Part shown: piece by piece, positions 36,351 through 46,674 of the stretch
Numbering within the stretch: position 1 is the first letter of the stretch
Layout of the letters: each line of letters starts with the position of its first letter
Assembly (NCBI RefSeq): GCF_003865035.1
Contig: NZ_BHVZ01000001.1
Span: 248,001 to 312,000 of the forward strand
Direction: 5' to 3'
Origin: Anaerotignum faecicola
GTDB taxonomy: Bacteria; Bacillota; Clostridia; Lachnospirales; Anaerotignaceae
DNA length: 64,000 bases
Made by a program: the position numbers and the translations under genes
Notes under the pieces: model-generated
Told to the model about the DNA's origin: nothing
The model's input: the letters and a program-made list of their open reading frames with translations, nothing else
Databases searched by the model: none

Positions 36351-37208
36351 TTATTCCAATCCATTCTGGATTTTTGCGGCTGTGTTGCAGTTTTTCATCA
36401 GCATGGCGATGGTCATCGGGCCAACGCCGCCGGGAACAGGCGTAATCGCCCCTGCAATTTCCTTCACGTTCTCAAAATCCACATCGCCGCACAGCTTGCC
36501 TGCCTCATTGCGATTCATCCCAACATCAATGAGAATCGCGCCTTCCTTTACCATATCCGCCGTCACTGTGTTTACCTTGCCCACTGCGCTGACAATGATA
36601 TCTGCCCCCCGACAGATTTCTGCCAGATTCCTTGTTTTGGAATGGCAAATCGTCACAGTGCCGTTCTCCTGCATCAACAGCATAGCCACAGGCTTTCCTA
36701 CGATATTGCTTCTGCCAATCACAACACACTGCTTCCCTTCGATGGAATGACCGCTGCGCTTAATCAGTTCGATAATGCCCGCAGGGGTGCAGGGAAGGAA
36801 TCCCTCTCCGCCTGTGTGGAGATTGCCCACGTTTACGGGATGGAAACAATCCACATCCTTCTTCGGGTCGATGGCAAGAATAACCTTTCGTTCATCAATC
36901 TGCTTTGGCACAGGCATCTGCACCAGAATCCCATGAATGTCCTTATCCGCGTTCAGCTTGGCGATCAGCTCCAAAAGTGCTTCCTCCGTTGTCTCCCCAG
37001 ACAACACATGGGAAACCGAGCGAATCCCGACTGCCTCACACGCCTTTTTCTTGTTATTCACATATACCTGAGAGGCGGAATCATCGCCGACCAAAACAAC
37101 CGCTAAGCAGGGTGTGATACCCTTTGCCTTTAATGCTGCTGCCTCCTCCGCCGCCTCTGCCTTAATTTCCGCAGAAATCCGTTTGCCATCAATCAGTTGT
37201 GCTTTCAT
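36351..37208 (-). CDS. folD: Methylene-THF dehydrogenase/cyclohydrolase
   Basis: 285 residues. Catalytic Lys in YVNNKKKACE, KDVDCFHPVN, and the NADP loop GRSNIVGKPVA. It interconverts 5,10-methylene-THF and 10-formyl-THF in two steps. It follows fhs (20 bp gap) in the same operon, so the ZTP riboswitch may control both. Confidence 0.97.
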   Translation of the reverse strand: MKAQLIDGKRISAEIKAEAAEEAAALKAKGITPCLAVVLVGDDSASQVYVNNKKKACEAVGIRSVSHVLSGETTEEALLELIAKLNADKDIHGILVQMPVPKQIDERKVILAIDPKKDVDCFHPVNVGNLHTGGEGFLPCTPAGIIELIKRSGHSIEGKQCVVIGRSNIVGKPVAMLLMQENGTVTICHSKTRNLAEICRGADIIVSAVGKVNTVTADMVKEGAILIDVGMNRNEAGKLCGDVDFENVKEIAGAITPVPGGVGPMTIAMLMKNCNTAAKIQNGLE

Positions 37209-37228
37209 CCTTTTTAACTCCCTTTTTC

Positions 37229-38902
37229 TTAGAAGAGACCTACCACATTTCCGTTATCGTCAATGTCGATATTCAGCGCAGCCGGTTTCTTAGGCAGACC
37301 GGGCATTGTCATAACATCGCCCAGCAGAACAACGATAAAGCCTGCGCCTGCGGAAATGCGAATCTCCTTTACTGTTACCTCGAACCCTTCCGGACGACCC
37401 AGAACCTTGGGATCATCGGAAAGAGAATACTGTGTTTTTGCAATACATACGGGGAAATCATTAAAGCCCAGCTTGTCAATCTGTGCCAGTGTTTTCTTTG
37501 CTGCCGCAGAGAAGTTGACTGTGCCTGCGCCATAGATTTCCTTGCATACCTTATTTACCTTTTCTACGATATTCAGTTCATCCTCATACAGGAAATGGAA
37601 TTTGCTTTCCTTTGTTTCCAGTGTTTCCAGAACCTTTTCAGCCAGAGCCTTGCCGCCCTCGCCGCCGTTAGCCCAAACCTTCGCTACGGCAAAGGTTGCG
37701 CCCATGGATTCGCAGCGTTCCTTCACATAAGCCACCTCTGCATCTGTATCAGCTACGAAATGGTTCAGTGTTACCACAACGGGAACGCCGTATTTCTGGA
37801 TGTTTTCAATGTGCTTTTCCAGATTCACAAAGCCCTTTGCCAGTGCATCCAGATTTTCATTGGACAAATCTGCCTTCGGCACACCGCCGTTATATTTCAG
37901 CGCGCGCACGGTTGCAACCAAAACAACCGCATCGGGCTTCAGGCCTGCCTTACGGCACTTGATATCAAAGAATTTTTCAGCACCCAAATCTGCACCGAAG
38001 CCTGCCTCTGTTACAACATAATCCGCAATTTTCATTGCTGTTTTTGTTGCCATAACGGAGTTACAGCCATGTGCGATATTTGCGAAGGGGCCGCCGTGAA
38101 TAATTGCCAGTGTGTTTTCCAGTGTCTGCACTACGTTAGGCTGCAGTGCATCCTTCAAAAGAACTGTCATTGCGCCGTCTGCGCCAATCATTTTTGCTGT
38201 TACGGGTTCATCCTCATAGGTGTAGCCAACGATGATTCTGCCCAGCATTTCCTTCAGCTGTTTCAAATCATTTGCCAGACAGAAGATTGCCATGATTTCG
38301 GAAGCAACGGTAATCTGGAACGCGTCCTCTCTGGGTACGCCGTTTACCTTGCCGCCCAAGCCGGAAATCACATTTCTCAGCTGTCTGTCATTCAGGTCTA
38401 CACAGCGCTTCCATGCAATTCTTCTGGGGTCAATGTTCAGCTCATTGCCCTGCTGAATGTGGTTATCCACCATGGATGCCAAGAGGTTATTTGCTGTTGT
38501 GATGGCGTGCAAATCGCCGGTAAAGTGCAGGTTGATATCCTCCATGGGAACCACCTGTGCATAGCCGCCGCCGGCAGCGCCGCCCTTTACGCCCATGCAG
38601 GGCCCCAAGGAAGGCTCACGCAGGCAGGTAATCGCATTCTTGCCCATCTGCTGCAATGCCTCTGTCAGACCGATGGTAACGGTTGTTTTGCCTTCGCCTG
38701 CGGGGGTAGGGTTCACCGCTGTTACCAGAATCAGCTTTGCATCGGGGTTATCTTTGATTTTGTCGTAATATTTGCTGCTGATTTTGCCCTTGTATTTGCC
38801 GTAGCAATCTACATATTCTTCGGGAATCCCTGCTTTTTCAGCAACCTTCAGGATATGCTCCATGTTACATTCCTGCGCAATCTGTAAGTCTGTTTTAAAC
38901 AT
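37229..38902 (-). CDS. fhs: Formate-tetrahydrofolate ligase
   Basis: 557 residues from ATG 38902 (SD GAGGAGA). The in-frame opening to 39085 runs through the riboswitch and is not coding. ATP site [10 protein letters not shown] near residue 67, then [22 protein letters not shown]. It makes 10-formyl-THF from formate, ATP and THF, which feeds purine synthesis, fmt and acetogenic-type C1 flow. Codon use is biased to GTT/GCT-type codons like other highly expressed genes in the window. Confidence 0.98.
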   Translation of the reverse strand: MFKTDLQIAQECNMEHILKVAEKAGIPEEYVDCYGKYKGKISSKYYDKIKDNPDAKLILVTAVNPTPAGEGKTTVTIGLTEALQQMGKNAITCLREPSLGPCMGVKGGAAGGGYAQVVPMEDINLHFTGDLHAITTANNLLASMVDNHIQQGNELNIDPRRIAWKRCVDLNDRQLRNVISGLGGKVNGVPREDAFQITVASEIMAIFCLANDLKQLKEMLGRIIVGYTYEDEPVTAKMIGADGAMTVLLKDALQPNVVQTLENTLAIIHGGPFANIAHGCNSVMATKTAMKIADYVVTEAGFGADLGAEKFFDIKCRKAGLKPDAVVLVATVRALKYNGGVPKADLSNENLDALAKGFVNLEKHIENIQKYGVPVVVTLNHFVADTDAEVAYVKERCESMGATFAVAKVWANGGEGGKALAEKVLETLETKESKFHFLYEDELNIVEKVNKVCKEIYGAGTVNFSAAAKKTLAQIDKLGFNDFPVCIAKTQYSLSDDPKVLGRPEGFEVTVKEIRISAGAGFIVVLLGDVMTMPGLPKKPAALNIDIDDNGNVVGLF

Positions 38903-38990
38903 TCGAAAAATCTCCTCTCTGCTTTGGCGGTATTCCGCTGTTCCACATCTGATACAAGGGACGGTGCGTTTTTTTACCGAAAATTTTCCA

Positions 38991-39095
38991 TAAAAAAAGC
39001 CGCACCCAATCCAAGCATCATCGCCCAGACGGTCGGCATTCGAATAGTCATACTCCATGTGGTTGTCTCCACTTCCGTCAGTCATATGACCCTAT
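38991..39095 (-). ncRNA. ZTP (pfl) riboswitch controlling fhs
   Basis: On the minus strand the leader opens with GGGTCATATGACTGACGG, contains a GTGG/CCAC hairpin, closes P1 with TATGAC, and has the conserved 3' block GCCGACCGTCTGGGC. A terminator follows: GCCG of that block can pair with CGGC ahead of seven Ts at 38992-38998. ZTP aptamers sense ZMP/ZTP, signs of 10-formyl-THF shortage, and fhs is a known target. P1 pairing is GTCATA/TATGAC. Confidence 0.88.
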
Positions 39096-39099
39096 GCCG

Positions 39100-39128
39100 A
39101 TAATACTATACTTGTCTGTTTTTGTCAA
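39100..39128 (-). promoter_or_regulatory. Promoter of the ZTP-fhs-folD transcript
   Basis: Minus strand TTGACA (39128-39123), 17 bp, TATTAT (39105-39100). The predicted start near 39093 coincides with the aptamer 5' end. Confidence 0.8.
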
Positions 39129-39148
39129 TCCATTTCAATCAAAAACAG

Positions 39149-39180
39149 AAAAAAGGATTGCAGAGTGCTTCTGCAATCCC
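39149..39180 (-). terminator. Terminator after ftsK
   Basis: Minus strand GGATTGCAG pairs with CTGCAATCC, then a T-run. Confidence 0.85.
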
Positions 39181-39192
39181 TTATCGGCAGCT

Positions 39193-42051
39193 TTAAATCT
39201 CATCGGGAACTGCGCCCGTCATTTCCTCCCATTCGCTTTTCGTAATGAGAACCTTTCGGGGCTTACTGCCCTCCTCCGGGCCGACAATCCCCTGCTTCTC
39301 CAAATCATCCATCAGCCTTGCCGCGCGGTTATAGCCGATGCGAAATTGTCTTTGCAGCATGGAAACAGATGCCTTTTCCTTTTCCAGAATCAAATCAACC
39401 GCCTGAGAGAAAAATTCATCCGAATCCTCCGCCGCACCACCAACCTTACCGGCAGCGGTAATTTGGTCTATGGTTTCCTGTGTATAATTAGGCTTGCTGC
39501 TCTTTTTCAGAAAATCGACAATAGCTTCGACCTCCTGATCCGTCACAAATGCGCCCTGCAAACGAGAGGGCTTGCTTTGTCCCGAAGGATAGAACAGCAT
39601 ATCGCCCTTCCCCAGCAGCTTTTCCGCCCCGACCATATCCAGAATCGTTCTGGAGTCAATGCCGGAGGATACGGCAAACGCCAGTCTGGAAGGGATATTC
39701 GCCTTGATTACCCCCGTAATGACATCCACAGAGGGACGCTGTGTCGCAATAATCAGGTGCATCCCTGCTGCACGCGCCATCTGCGCCAAACGGCAGATAG
39801 CATCCTCCACCTCGCCCGGTGCTGCCATCATCAGGTCTGCCAATTCATCAATGATAATGACAATCTGGGGCATTTTGCCCTTTTCGTCACCCTTTTCTTC
39901 CATCAATTTATTAAAGCCCTTAATATCTCTGACACCATGGGCAGCAAAATCATTATATCTTTGCAGCATCTCACGCACCGCCCAATTCAGCGCAGAGGCC
40001 GCCTTTTTCGGATCTGTCACAACCGGAATCAAAAGGTGCGGAATCCCGTTATACACGCTCAGCTCTACCACCTTCGGGTCAACCAGAAGCAGCTTAACCT
40101 CCTTGGGGTCTGCCTTATAAAGAATACTCGTAATCAGCGTATTGATGCAGACCGATTTCCCCGAACCCGTTGCACCCGCAATCAGCAGGTGCGGCATTTT
40201 TGCAATATCCGTCACAACAGGGTTGCCTGCAATATCCTGCCCCAGTGCAAAGGCAAGCTTAGAGGGGTGCTGCTTAAAGGCATCGCTTTCCAGCAGCGTC
40301 CGCATATAAACCGACTGCGTTTCCTTATTCGGCACCTCAATGCCGACTGCCGCCTTGCCAGGAATGGGCGCTTCAATACGAATCCCGCTCGCCGCCAGAT
40401 TCAGCGCGATATCATCCGCCAAATTCACAATCTTGCTGACCTTTACGCCTTGGCTCGGCGAAAGCTCATAGCGCGTCACAGTAGGGCCCCTGCTGATTTG
40501 GATTACCTTTGCATCCACGCTAAAGCTTTTCAGCGTGGTTTCCAGCTTTCTTGCATTTTCAAATAATTCCGAACGGTTGCTGCCGTTGCCCGTCTGCGGA
40601 TCTTTTCCCAGTAGCGTAATCGGCGGAAAGATATACGGCCTTTCCTCCTCGACAGGTGCCGTCTCCTTCCTTGGCTCATGTATATCTGCCGCCGGCTTCG
40701 CGTCCTCCGCCTCTGCCGCTTCTTCGGATTCCTCCGCTTCCTCTGCCTGCGTTTCTTCCACAGTCTCCTCCTCCATCATTGCAATGGGGATTTCTTCCTC
40801 GGCAGCGGACGTTTCCTTTCTCGGCACAACGGTTTTGCCCATGTCCTCCTCCGGCAGAATATCAATGCTGATGCTTTCCTCGCGTGGCTTTTCCGCAAAG
40901 ATTTCCGCAAACAATGCATCCGCCGCATCGGATTCTGTTGCCTGCGGTTTCACCTGCTCCTCTGCCGCCTCCTTCCGCACATCCTCTGCCGGCATTGCCG
41001 CCGCTTCTCGGATAGAAGGCGTTTCTGCGGCTTTTTCGTCGTGCGCTTCCTTCGGCACATCCTCCGTCTTTTCCTCTCTGTGCACCGCAGCCTCTGCGCC
41101 GTTTTCCTTCACAAAATCAAAAATCGGTTCCCGTTTTTTCGTTTCCAGAATTAAAGGCTTCTTGCGGAACACCGTTTCCTCCACATAGGGTGTTTCGCTG
41201 CTGTTCTCCTGTACCTCGATATTGAAATCCTCACGGTTCATCCTTCTGCGGCGCTGTGCCCTTTTCGCCTGTCGCTCCGCTTCCAGCTCCTCCTGCTGGC
41301 GAATCCGCTCGGCTTTATTCTTGATTTTTTCATTTTTCACCTTCCGTCTCGCCTTGCGGTGCGCATTAGCATCCCCAAGGGCATGGAAAAAGGATTTTCC
41401 TGTTGCCATGACGATGGAAATAATTCCTGTCGCCAATAGGACAATGACGCTCCCAAGGGTGTCCAATGCCCTGTCCAGTCCACCGCCAATCAGTCCACCT
41501 GTCAGCCCTCCATTTGTAAACGCACCTGCGCCGTAAAGCACACCACAGCGTTTGAAAAAGCCAAGGCTTTCTGCCACCTGAATCGGGTGCAACACCTGCG
41601 CAAAGGCGGCTACGGTCAGCAAAAACAGCCCCGCCCCGATGCCGCGCACAAACGGATATCGCTTTTCCTCGCTCACCAGCATCCAGATGCAGTAGGCAAT
41701 CACGCAGATGGGCAGAAAAAGCCCGCCAAGCCCGAAAAGTCCCTTGAAAAAGCTGCTGATGATGCCGCCGATGATGCCCATTTTTTCCGTCAGCAGGCTG
41801 ATGAATACAATAATTGATGCAACAATAATCAGAAGCAGAATGACCTCATCCAGAATACTGTCCCCAAAACGGGCAGGCTGCGCCGTCATTCTGGTGGTCT
41901 CTTTTCTCGCTCCCGTTTCCTTTTTTGCTGTTTCCCTTCCGGCACTGCTCCTTGCCGTTGCTTTTTTCACAGACGGCGATTTTGCAGTGGTTTTGGCAGT
42001 TTTTTTCTTATTTTTCTGTTCCGCCAAAGCTCTCACCTCATCTATTTCCAT
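39193..42051 (-). CDS. ftsK: DNA translocase FtsK/SpoIIIE
   Basis: 952 residues from ATG 42051. Basic N-terminus, four to five TM helices (about 65-210), a long Glu/Ala-rich linker to about 475, then the motor with Walker [11 protein letters not shown] and the C-terminal gamma winged helix ([16 protein letters not shown]) that reads KOPS/SRS sequences. It pumps DNA at division or into the forespore. The start is uncertain: ATG 42051 has AAGG only two bases away, TTG 42075 has no SD and lies at the predicted transcript start, and TTG 42027 has GAGGTG six bases upstream. Confidence 0.95.
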   Translation of the reverse strand: MEIDEVRALAEQKNKKKTAKTTAKSPSVKKATARSSAGRETAKKETGARKETTRMTAQPARFGDSILDEVILLLIIVASIIVFISLLTEKMGIIGGIISSFFKGLFGLGGLFLPICVIAYCIWMLVSEEKRYPFVRGIGAGLFLLTVAAFAQVLHPIQVAESLGFFKRCGVLYGAGAFTNGGLTGGLIGGGLDRALDTLGSVIVLLATGIISIVMATGKSFFHALGDANAHRKARRKVKNEKIKNKAERIRQQEELEAERQAKRAQRRRRMNREDFNIEVQENSSETPYVEETVFRKKPLILETKKREPIFDFVKENGAEAAVHREEKTEDVPKEAHDEKAAETPSIREAAAMPAEDVRKEAAEEQVKPQATESDAADALFAEIFAEKPREESISIDILPEEDMGKTVVPRKETSAAEEEIPIAMMEEETVEETQAEEAEESEEAAEAEDAKPAADIHEPRKETAPVEEERPYIFPPITLLGKDPQTGNGSNRSELFENARKLETTLKSFSVDAKVIQISRGPTVTRYELSPSQGVKVSKIVNLADDIALNLAASGIRIEAPIPGKAAVGIEVPNKETQSVYMRTLLESDAFKQHPSKLAFALGQDIAGNPVVTDIAKMPHLLIAGATGSGKSVCINTLITSILYKADPKEVKLLLVDPKVVELSVYNGIPHLLIPVVTDPKKAASALNWAVREMLQRYNDFAAHGVRDIKGFNKLMEEKGDEKGKMPQIVIIIDELADLMMAAPGEVEDAICRLAQMARAAGMHLIIATQRPSVDVITGVIKANIPSRLAFAVSSGIDSRTILDMVGAEKLLGKGDMLFYPSGQSKPSRLQGAFVTDQEVEAIVDFLKKSSKPNYTQETIDQITAAGKVGGAAEDSDEFFSQAVDLILEKEKASVSMLQRQFRIGYNRAARLMDDLEKQGIVGPEEGSKPRKVLITKSEWEEMTGAVPDEI

Positions 42052-42081
42052 ATCCTTCAGATAAAAATTTTCCAATACATA

Positions 42082-42110
42082 ATTTTATCACAAAATTCCT
42101 TTGCACGCAA
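42082..42110 (-). promoter_or_regulatory. Promoter of ftsK
   Basis: Minus strand TTGCGT (42110-42105), 17 bp, TAAAAT (42087-42082). The predicted start near 42075 leaves a very short leader. Confidence 0.65.
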
Positions 42111-42114
42111 ATAT

Positions 42115-42152
42115 ACCTTGGCTTCCGCAGAACCCAAGGTATCCTGTTTTTT
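42115..42152. terminator. Hairpin after the 42156-43055 transporter gene
   Basis: ATACCTTGG (42115-42123) pairs with CCAAGGTAT. The T-run is on the plus-strand side; on the minus strand the tail is only ATATTTG, so termination there may be weak. Confidence 0.55.
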
Positions 42153-42155
42153 TCG

Positions 42156-43055
42156 TTATTTCGATTGCAAGGAAAGCACCACCACAGTCCCCAGAATCAG
42201 CGCAAAGCCAACCAGGTCTATGCCTTGGAATTTTGCGTGCAAAAAGAGAAGGGAAACGATGACCGCCGTAATCGGCTCCACCATCCCAAGCAGGCTTCCC
42301 ATGAAGGGTCCTACAACGCTGACCCCCTTCAAATAGAGCGAAAATGCGATTGCCGTGCCAATCACAACCACCCCTGCCGTCGCCAAAACAGTTCCTTGGT
42401 CAAAAGGAACGGCATAGCTCCAGGGGCGCACAAAGGGCAGCATTGCCACACCCGCAAGCAGCATGGCATAGCCCACAACGGCATATACGCCATAATGCCG
42501 CAATAAATCCCCGGAAAGCAGATTATACGCCGCACCGCCTGCCGCCGCACCTAAGCCGAACACCAAAGCCAAGGTTGTGATGCTCATGCTGTGAATATCG
42601 CCATGCGTACTGAGCAAAAACACCCCCAGCAATGCACAAAAGATAGCACCTGTTTCCATTTTACGAGGCCAACGCTTTTCCTTGAAGCACACAACCCCCA
42701 AAATCAGCAAAGGCGCCAAGGACTGCAACACCGTTGCCGTGCCTGCATTGGAATATTGGATGGCCGCAAAATAAGTATACTGACAGCTCAGCATACCAAA
42801 AACAGAAAAAATCAAGAGCTGCCTTCTGTCCACAGGATTTTTCCAGATATCCCCCATCCGTTTTTTCGTCAGCAAAAAGCCCATCAAAACCAAAAGTACT
42901 CCCGCCAAAAGCAGCCGCACCATCACAAGCCAATCTGCCGTAATATCCTTTTTCTGAAATAAATATTGCCCAAAGCAGCCGGAAAGCCCCCAGCAAATGC
43001 CACCCGCGAGGGTAAGGCAGATTCCTGCTGTACGCTTTTTCTTTTGTTGTTCCAT
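42156..43055 (-). CDS. EamA/DMT-family transporter
   Basis: 299 residues from ATG 43055 (SD GAGGTG). Two EamA repeats, ten TM helices: GICWGLSGCFGQYLF at the start, SNAGTATVLQSLAPL and a second repeat from residue 145. GMVEPITAVIVSLLFL is typical for the last helices. Substrate unknown. It differs clearly in sequence from the other DMT protein at 31541-32401. Transcribed as a single gene behind the ilvA terminator. Confidence 0.88.
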   Translation of the reverse strand: MEQQKKKRTAGICLTLAGGICWGLSGCFGQYLFQKKDITADWLVMVRLLLAGVLLVLMGFLLTKKRMGDIWKNPVDRRQLLIFSVFGMLSCQYTYFAAIQYSNAGTATVLQSLAPLLILGVVCFKEKRWPRKMETGAIFCALLGVFLLSTHGDIHSMSITTLALVFGLGAAAGGAAYNLLSGDLLRHYGVYAVVGYAMLLAGVAMLPFVRPWSYAVPFDQGTVLATAGVVVIGTAIAFSLYLKGVSVVGPFMGSLLGMVEPITAVIVSLLFLHAKFQGIDLVGFALILGTVVVLSLQSK

Positions 43056-43103
43056 ATTTTTCACCTCAGGTAACAGAATAATATATTTTTTCGCTTTTTT
43101 CAA

Positions 43104-43135
43104 CAAAAAAAGGTACTGACCCTTCGATCAGTACC
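43104..43135 (-). terminator. Terminator after ilvA
   Basis: Minus strand GGTACTGA pairs with TCAGTACC, then eight Ts. Confidence 0.85.
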
Positions 43136-43173
43136 CTGTGTTGTTAAAGGTTATTATGAAGCACTCGGAAAAA

Positions 43174-44364
43174 TCAGATTGTGTAGCCCTGTGCCTTCAG
43201 TGCTGCAACCATTTCTTCATAGTGTGCTTTGTTTCTTGTTTCAACGGTTACGTTTACAACTACATTGCTTACTGCTACGCCTTTTGCTCTTCTGTCGTGA
43301 TTTACATCCAGAATGTTTGCGCCTGTCTGTGCAATAATCTGCAGCAGCTGAATCAGCTGACCGGGCTTATCTGCCATCATTACAGAGAATTCAGCGATTC
43401 TGCCGTTTTCCTGCAGACCCTTGTCGATGATTCTGTCCAGTACGTTTACGTCTACGTTACCACCGGAAACTACGCATACAACGTTTTTGCCCTTGATATC
43501 TACTTTATTTGTCATAGCTGCTGCTACGGAAACTGCGCCTGCGCCTTCTGCTACCATTTTGTGTTTTTCCAGCAGCATCAGGATTGCGGATGCGATTTCA
43601 GCTTCTGTTACAGTTACGATGCCATCAACATATTTCATGCAAGCCTCGAATGTCAGTGTGCCGGGCTCCTTAACTGCGATACCGTCAGCCATTGTGGAAA
43701 CGCTAGCCAGCTTTTCGATTTTCTTATGTTCGATGGACTGCTTCATGGAAGGAGCGCCTGCTGCCTGTACGCCATATACCTTGCAGTTGGGGTTGATGCT
43801 CTTGATTGCGCAAGCAACACCGGAAATCAGACCGCCGCCACCAATGGGAACGAATACAACGTCAGCTTCGGGCAGTTTTTCCATGATTTCCAGACCAACA
43901 GTACCCTGACCTGCCATTACATATTCATCATTGAAGGGATGCAGGAATGTGTAGCCCTTTTCCTGCTGCAGTTCTACTGCCTTTGCAGCAGCATCATCAT
44001 ATACACCGGGAACCAGAACAACTTCTGCGCCGTAGCTCTTTGTAGCTTCAACCTTAGCCAGAGGAGCGCCTGCGGGCATGCAGATAGTAGCCTTGATGCC
44101 TTTTTTCTGTGCTGCCAGAGCAACGCCCTGTGCATGGTTACCTGCGGAACAAGCGATTACACCCTTGGAAGCTTCTTCTTCTGTCAGGCTTGCTGTTTTT
44201 ACATAAGCACCTCTCAGCTTGAAGGAGCCTGTTACCTGCATATTTTCGCATTTGATAAATACGTTTGCGTTAGGGTTGATAAAAGCGGATTCGTACAAAG
44301 GTGTTACTCTTGCAACGCCTTCCAGTGTTTTTTTTGCGTCCTGAATCATTTCCAGTGTAAGCAT
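43174..44364 (-). CDS. ilvA: Threonine ammonia-lyase with ACT domain
   Basis: 396 residues. PLP enzyme of fold type II: Lys in GSFKLRGAY near residue 50, SAGNHAQG, and the phosphate loop GGGGLISG. A C-terminal ACT-type domain (about 325-396; MMADKPGQLIQLLQI) follows, as in the TdcB-like group of Clostridia. It deaminates threonine to 2-oxobutyrate, for isoleucine synthesis or for fermentation to propionate; with no ilv genes nearby a catabolic role is possible. Strong promoter and highly biased codons point to high expression. Confidence 0.94.
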   Translation of the reverse strand: MLTLEMIQDAKKTLEGVARVTPLYESAFINPNANVFIKCENMQVTGSFKLRGAYVKTASLTEEEASKGVIACSAGNHAQGVALAAQKKGIKATICMPAGAPLAKVEATKSYGAEVVLVPGVYDDAAAKAVELQQEKGYTFLHPFNDEYVMAGQGTVGLEIMEKLPEADVVFVPIGGGGLISGVACAIKSINPNCKVYGVQAAGAPSMKQSIEHKKIEKLASVSTMADGIAVKEPGTLTFEACMKYVDGIVTVTEAEIASAILMLLEKHKMVAEGAGAVSVAAAMTNKVDIKGKNVVCVVSGGNVDVNVLDRIIDKGLQENGRIAEFSVMMADKPGQLIQLLQIIAQTGANILDVNHDRRAKGVAVSNVVVNVTVETRNKAHYEEMVAALKAQGYTI

Positions 44365-44455
44365 TTTTCTTCCTCCTAGTGTCTTTTATATAATATGTTT
44401 TGTCTTTTTATAAAGGACATTTTTCTGCCCTTGTCTCTCTCTCAAGTACGCATAA

Positions 44456-44484
44456 ATTATAGTACGCAAATGCGATTCCGTCAA
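44456..44484 (-). promoter_or_regulatory. Promoter of ilvA
   Basis: Minus strand TTGACG (44484-44479), 17 bp, TATAAT (44461-44456); near consensus. Confidence 0.85.
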
Positions 44485-44609
44485 CAGCTATTTGTGATTT
44501 TTTAGACATTTTTTGCGATTTTGTTAAAAATTCCGACAAATCCGCCAAATATGCACATTTTTCCGCACACTGCAAAATGAAATCCCCTTCTATTGTGCGT
44601 TTTTCCAAT

Positions 44610-44644
44610 AAAAAAGTATCCCTATCATTAGGATAGAGATACTC
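44610..44644 (-). terminator. Terminator after clpX
   Basis: Minus strand AGTATCTCTATC pairs with GATAGGGATACT, then a T-run. Confidence 0.85.
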
Positions 44645-44666
44645 AATTTTTCCGATTTTTCTTGAT

Positions 44667-45968
44667 TTATGCGGAAACACCGCTGTTTCCTCTGCTGCTT
44701 TTGCGCTTTCGCATCCGCTGCAGGGGCTTTCTGTTTTCATTATAAACATATTCGGGAGCCGCCTTGCCGTTTACAACATCCTCTGTGATAATGCAGCGTT
44801 CCACGTTTGTCTGTGTCGGGATTTCATACATAATCGGGTTAATGAATTCCTCTACAATAGAACGCAGCCCACGCGCGCCGGTTTCCCGTTCCATTGCCTT
44901 TCTTGCGATAGCACGCAGCGCTTCCTCCTTAAACTCCAGAATAACATCATCCAGCGCAAAAAGATATTCATACTGCTTTGTCAGTGCATTCTTGGGTTCT
45001 GTTAAAATATGCACAAAGGCATCCTCATCCAGATTATCCAGCGTTACCACAACAGGCAGACGACCGATAAATTCCGGAATCAGACCATATTTCAGCAAAT
45101 CTTGCGGCATAAGGCTCTGCAAAAGCTCGTCATTTGTTTTATCCAGCTTGCTCTGCACCTCTGCACCAAAGCCAATCACTTTATGCCCCATGCGGTTCTG
45201 AATGATTTTTTCAATGCCGCCGAAGGCACCGCCGCAGATGAAAAGGATATTGGTTGTATCAATCTGGATAAATTCCTGATGCGGGTGCTTTCTGCCGCCC
45301 TGTGGAGGCACGCTTGCCACAGTCCCCTCCAGAATTTTCAGCAGTGCCTGCTGTACGCCTTCGCCGCTGACATCTCTGGTGATGGATACATTCTCGCTTT
45401 TCTTTGTGATTTTATCAATTTCATCGATATAGATAATGCCGCGTTCTGCCTTATCCACATCATAATCTGCCGCCTGAATCAGCTTGAGCAGGATATTCTC
45501 CACATCCTCGCCGACATAGCCGGCTTCGGTCAGAGAGGTTGCATCTGCAATCGCAAAGGGTACATTCAGCACCTTTGCCAAGGTCTGTGCCAGAAGGGTT
45601 TTCCCTGTCCCTGTAGGTCCAACCAGAAGGATATTGCTCTTTTGCAGCTCTACATCCTCTGCCTTGGTATCCATATAAATGCGTTTATAGTGGTTATACA
45701 CCGCAACCGCCAAAGCCTGTTTTGCTCTGCTCTGCCCGATGACATATTCATCCAGCGTTTCCTTAATCTCCTTCGGCTTCGGCACATTGAAATTTTCATC
45801 CTTATTTGCCAGCACATCATATTCTTCCTCGATAATGTCCGAGCAGAGGTCGATACATTCATCGCAGATATATACATTCGGGCCGGCAATCAGCTTTTTC
45901 ACCTGATCCTGCGTTTTTCCGCAGAAGGAGCAGTGCAGCTTATTCATATCTTCCGTTTTCCCTGCCAT
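44667..45968 (-). CDS. clpX: ClpX ATPase subunit
   Basis: 433 residues. N-terminal zinc finger with C13, C16, C35, C38, then AAA+ core with GPTGTGKT, Walker [10 protein letters not shown] and the GYVGEDVE pore-loop region. It unfolds substrates for ClpP. SD GGAGAGAGG, ATG 45968 directly after the clpP stop, so clpP and clpX are co-transcribed. Confidence 0.98.
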   Translation of the reverse strand: MAGKTEDMNKLHCSFCGKTQDQVKKLIAGPNVYICDECIDLCSDIIEEEYDVLANKDENFNVPKPKEIKETLDEYVIGQSRAKQALAVAVYNHYKRIYMDTKAEDVELQKSNILLVGPTGTGKTLLAQTLAKVLNVPFAIADATSLTEAGYVGEDVENILLKLIQAADYDVDKAERGIIYIDEIDKITKKSENVSITRDVSGEGVQQALLKILEGTVASVPPQGGRKHPHQEFIQIDTTNILFICGGAFGGIEKIIQNRMGHKVIGFGAEVQSKLDKTNDELLQSLMPQDLLKYGLIPEFIGRLPVVVTLDNLDEDAFVHILTEPKNALTKQYEYLFALDDVILEFKEEALRAIARKAMERETGARGLRSIVEEFINPIMYEIPTQTNVERCIITEDVVNGKAAPEYVYNENRKPLQRMRKRKSSRGNSGVSA

Positions 45969-46568
45969 TTATCCTCTCTCCTTTGTCTGAGGCTTTGTGA
46001 TGACAGCATCAATCAAACCGTAGGCTTTTGCCTCCTCAGCGCTCATAAAGTTATCGCGTTCTGTGTCTCTTTCCACTTCTTCCACAGGCTTGCCTGTATT
46101 TTCCGCCAGAATCTGATTCAGCTTTGCTTTGGTGCGCAGGATATTTTCCGCATGGATACGGATATCCGTTGCCTGCCCTCTTGCGCCGCCGCTAGGCTGA
46201 TGGATCATGACCTCTGCATTGGGCAGAGCATATCTCTTGCCCTTTGCGCCGCCTGCCAGAAGAAATGCGCCCATGCTTGCCGCCATACCGATACAGATGG
46301 TGGATACATCAGGCTTGATATACTGCATGGTATCATAAATTGCCATGCCTGCCGTTACAGAACCGCCAGGACTGTTGATGTAGAGGTTGATGTCCTTATC
46401 AGGGTCCTCCGCCGCCAGAAACAGCAGCTGTGCCACAACCAGACTTGCGGTTACATCGTTGACCTCTTCCCCCAGAAAAATGATTCTGTCCTTCAGCAAT
46501 CTGGAATAAATATCATAAGAACGTTCGCCACGGTTGGACTGTTCTACGACCATAGGTACTAAACTCAT
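45969..46568 (-). CDS. clpP: ClpP protease subunit
   Basis: 199 residues. Catalytic triad S98 (GMAASMG), H123 (MIHQP) and D172, at the same numbers as in E. coli ClpP. It forms the proteolytic chamber used by ClpX. The tig-clpP-clpX order is conserved. A 10-bp hairpin lies between tig and clpP. Confidence 0.98.
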   Translation of the reverse strand: MSLVPMVVEQSNRGERSYDIYSRLLKDRIIFLGEEVNDVTASLVVAQLLFLAAEDPDKDINLYINSPGGSVTAGMAIYDTMQYIKPDVSTICIGMAASMGAFLLAGGAKGKRYALPNAEVMIHQPSGGARGQATDIRIHAENILRTKAKLNQILAENTGKPVEEVERDTERDNFMSAEEAKAYGLIDAVITKPQTKERG

Positions 46569-46597
46569 TATGATTCCTCCAATCTTATATTATCTAA

Positions 46598-46621
46598 ATA
46601 GGCACAGTTTCCTGTGCCTAT
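46598..46621 (-). other. Strong GAAA-capped hairpin between tig and clpP
   Basis: Minus strand ATAGGCACAG, GAAA, CTGTGCCTAT; only TTTAGAT follows. It could be a weak terminator or a processing site that sets the tig to clpP ratio. Confidence 0.55.
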
Positions 46622-46674
46622 CTGCATTGCAATATTTCCAAGGCTTCGCCTTTTTGTTGCTTTTTTTATGCTTC

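Larger units (their letters stand above)
44365..44666 (-). other. 302-bp gap between clpX and ilvA
   Basis: It holds the clpX terminator (44610-44644), the ilvA promoter (44456-44484) and an AT-rich leader of about 85 nt. I see no coding region; a 113-codon frame at 44408-44749 overlaps clpX and lacks an SD. Confidence 0.7.

Noticed and set aside
38903..39085. N-terminal extension of fhs
   Set aside because: In frame by chance; the stretch is the ZTP riboswitch and its terminator, and ATG 38902 has the SD.
43138..44379. Cys-rich plus-strand frame opposite ilvA
   Set aside because: Antisense to ilvA and a by-product of its codon bias.
44408..44749. 113-codon frame between ilvA and clpX
   Set aside because: Overlaps the clpX 3' end, spans the clpX terminator and ilvA promoter, and has no SD.
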